6,494 nt of DNA from assembly GCA_000715855.1 (NCBI GenBank), contig KL571371.1:7967-14460 (forward strand). Direction: 5' to 3'. Shown here piece by piece: positions 5,763 through 6,494 of the stretch; positions within the stretch are counted from its first letter, which is position 1, and every line of letters starts with the position of its first letter. Source of the stretch: Actinoplanes liguriensis (GTDB lineage: Bacteria > Actinomycetota > Actinomycetes > Mycobacteriales > Micromonosporaceae). A program made the translations under genes and the position numbers. Below the pieces are notes generated by a model. That model had not been told where the DNA came from. It worked only from the letters and a program-made list of their open reading frames with translations, and did not search any database.

Positions 5763-6478
5763 CGGACGAACTCCCCCGTCTCCGGATCCTGCCCGGCGGC
5801 CGTCCGCACGGCCCGGACCAGCTCCCACGCGGAGCCGGCCGGTGGCACGTGGTCGTCCGCGCCCCAGGCGGCTCGCAGCGCGGCGATCGCGGCCAGTCGC
5901 CGATCGCGCTCGGCGGGGTCGCCGGCGAATCGCTGACCGGTCTCGCGCCACACCCGGTCGTACGCGCTCAACGCCGACCGCTCGAGGCCCAGCGAGAACC
6001 CGGTCGCCACGTCGAGCCCGGCCAGCCGCCGCAGCGCGTGGGTCAGCTCGCTGCGCTGCTCCGGGCTCGCGTCACGCTCGTCCCCGAGCCCGTGCCGGGC
6101 CAGCCACTCCCGCTCCACCCTGTCCCGGGCCTGCCGCCGCGCGATCGCCTCCGGGTCGGTCAGCGCCGGCGGCAGCTCCGGGCCGAGGCGGGTGAGCTCC
6201 AGGTCGTAGCCCTCCCAGGCCCGGTCGAGCGCGTCGCCGGTAAAGCGTTCCGGCTGCTCGGCGTGCAGGCGGCGGCCCGGGGACGTCCAGAACGCGGAGT
6301 CGGGCAGCGGGAGGCCGAACTTGCGCACCTCCAGGATCGCGGCCATCGCGGCACGCAGCCGGACCCGGGCGGTGGTCACCTCGACCCCGGGGCGGGCGGC
6401 CATCGACGCATACTTCTCGGCGATCAGCACCCACTGGCCGGCGTCGATCAGGCCGGACGGCTCGGGGCCGCCGTAGAC
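5759..6478 (-). CDS. Second two-domain paralog, 5'-truncated by the contig end
   Basis: The visible 239 residues begin at VYGGP and match the protein at 5762-4713 from about its residue 73 onward. Shared blocks are LIDAGQWV, VRKFGLPLPDSAFW, PERF, SPEQRSELTHALRRLAGLDVATGFSL (in shortened matching form), DPAERDRRLAAI and DPETGEFV at the end. About 72 N-terminal residues, which should carry the Cys4 zinc ribbon, lie beyond the contig. Bases past 6478 are adapter; translating them adds a false MYKRQ start, which must not be taken as the real N-terminus. The stop overlaps the next gene's GTG. The pair is a tandem duplication within one operon, and the divergence between copies suggests it is not recent. 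Confidence 0.85.
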   Translation of the reverse strand, partial: VYGGPEPSGLIDAGQWVLIAEKYASMAARPGVEVTTARVRLRAAMAAILEVRKFGLPLPDSAFWTSPGRRLHAEQPERFTGDALDRAWEGYDLELTRLGPELPPALTDPEAIARRQARDRVEREWLARHGLGDERDASPEQRSELTHALRRLAGLDVATGFSLGLERSALSAYDRVWRETGQRFAGDPAERDRRLAAIAALRAAWGADDHVPPAGSAWELVRAVRTAAGQDPETGEFVR

Positions 6479-6494
6479 CTGTCTCTTATACACA
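6479..6494. other. Residual Tn5/Nextera transposon-end adapter at contig end
   Basis: The last 16 bases, CTGTCTCTTATACACA, are identical to the first 16 of the 19-base mosaic end used in transposase-based library preparation. They are AT-rich against a very GC-rich background and stand at the very end of the window. This is library sequence, not genome, and not a natural transposon. Confidence 0.95.

Noticed and set aside
6479..6494. Natural insertion-sequence end at the right edge
   Set aside because: It matches the engineered hyperactive Tn5 mosaic end exactly and sits at the very end of the contig, as library adapter does.

Overview
The window is about 70% GC by eye, with GTG starts, 4-bp ATGA/GTGA gene overlaps and long antisense shadow frames. 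This points to a high-GC actinomycete, most likely of the Micromonosporaceae (Actinoplanes/Micromonospora type). That assignment is an inference from composition and protein families. The right end stops in 16 bases of Tn5/Nextera transposon-end sequence, so it is the physical end of an assembled contig rather than a natural boundary.

Layout, left to right. Positions 1-223 hold no gene. They contain two related hairpins that pair fully only in RNA read from the minus strand, downstream of the first operon. Next is a two-gene minus-strand operon: a short zinc-ribbon protein (1980-1468) overlapping by ATGA with a mycosin-like, subtilisin-fold membrane protein (1471-224). A 73-bp divergent control region (1981-2053) separates this operon from a plus-strand gene (2054-2902) for an exported or membrane-anchored LppX/LolA-like protein. 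That gene converges with, and overlaps by 8 bp, a second minus-strand operon whose genes are all joined by 4-bp overlaps: a 5'-truncated two-domain paralog (6478-5759), a full-length zinc-ribbon two-domain protein (5762-4713), a nuclease-like/SUKH fusion (4716-3740) and a tandem SseB-domain protein (3743-2895).

Three things stand out. First, the mycosin homolog has lost all three catalytic residues and the oxyanion-hole Asn, yet keeps its signal peptide, fold motifs, transmembrane segment and tail, so it looks like a pseudoprotease. Second, the SUKH protein carries an N-terminal WHH-type HNH/Endo VII nuclease-like domain with one motif His changed to Ala, which resembles a disarmed toxin fused to an immunity domain. 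Third, an uncharacterised protein family with a Cys4 zinc-ribbon occurs three times and is present in both operons. A working model is a locus linked to type VII secretion or polymorphic-toxin immunity, built from disarmed enzymes and small adaptor domains. The model is inference; the residue changes are directly visible.

A one-base frame break in the SUKH gene lies exactly on an 11-base match to the same transposon end. It also creates the only in-frame TTA codon I found in the genes. I treat it as a probable assembly artefact and annotate one gene across it.
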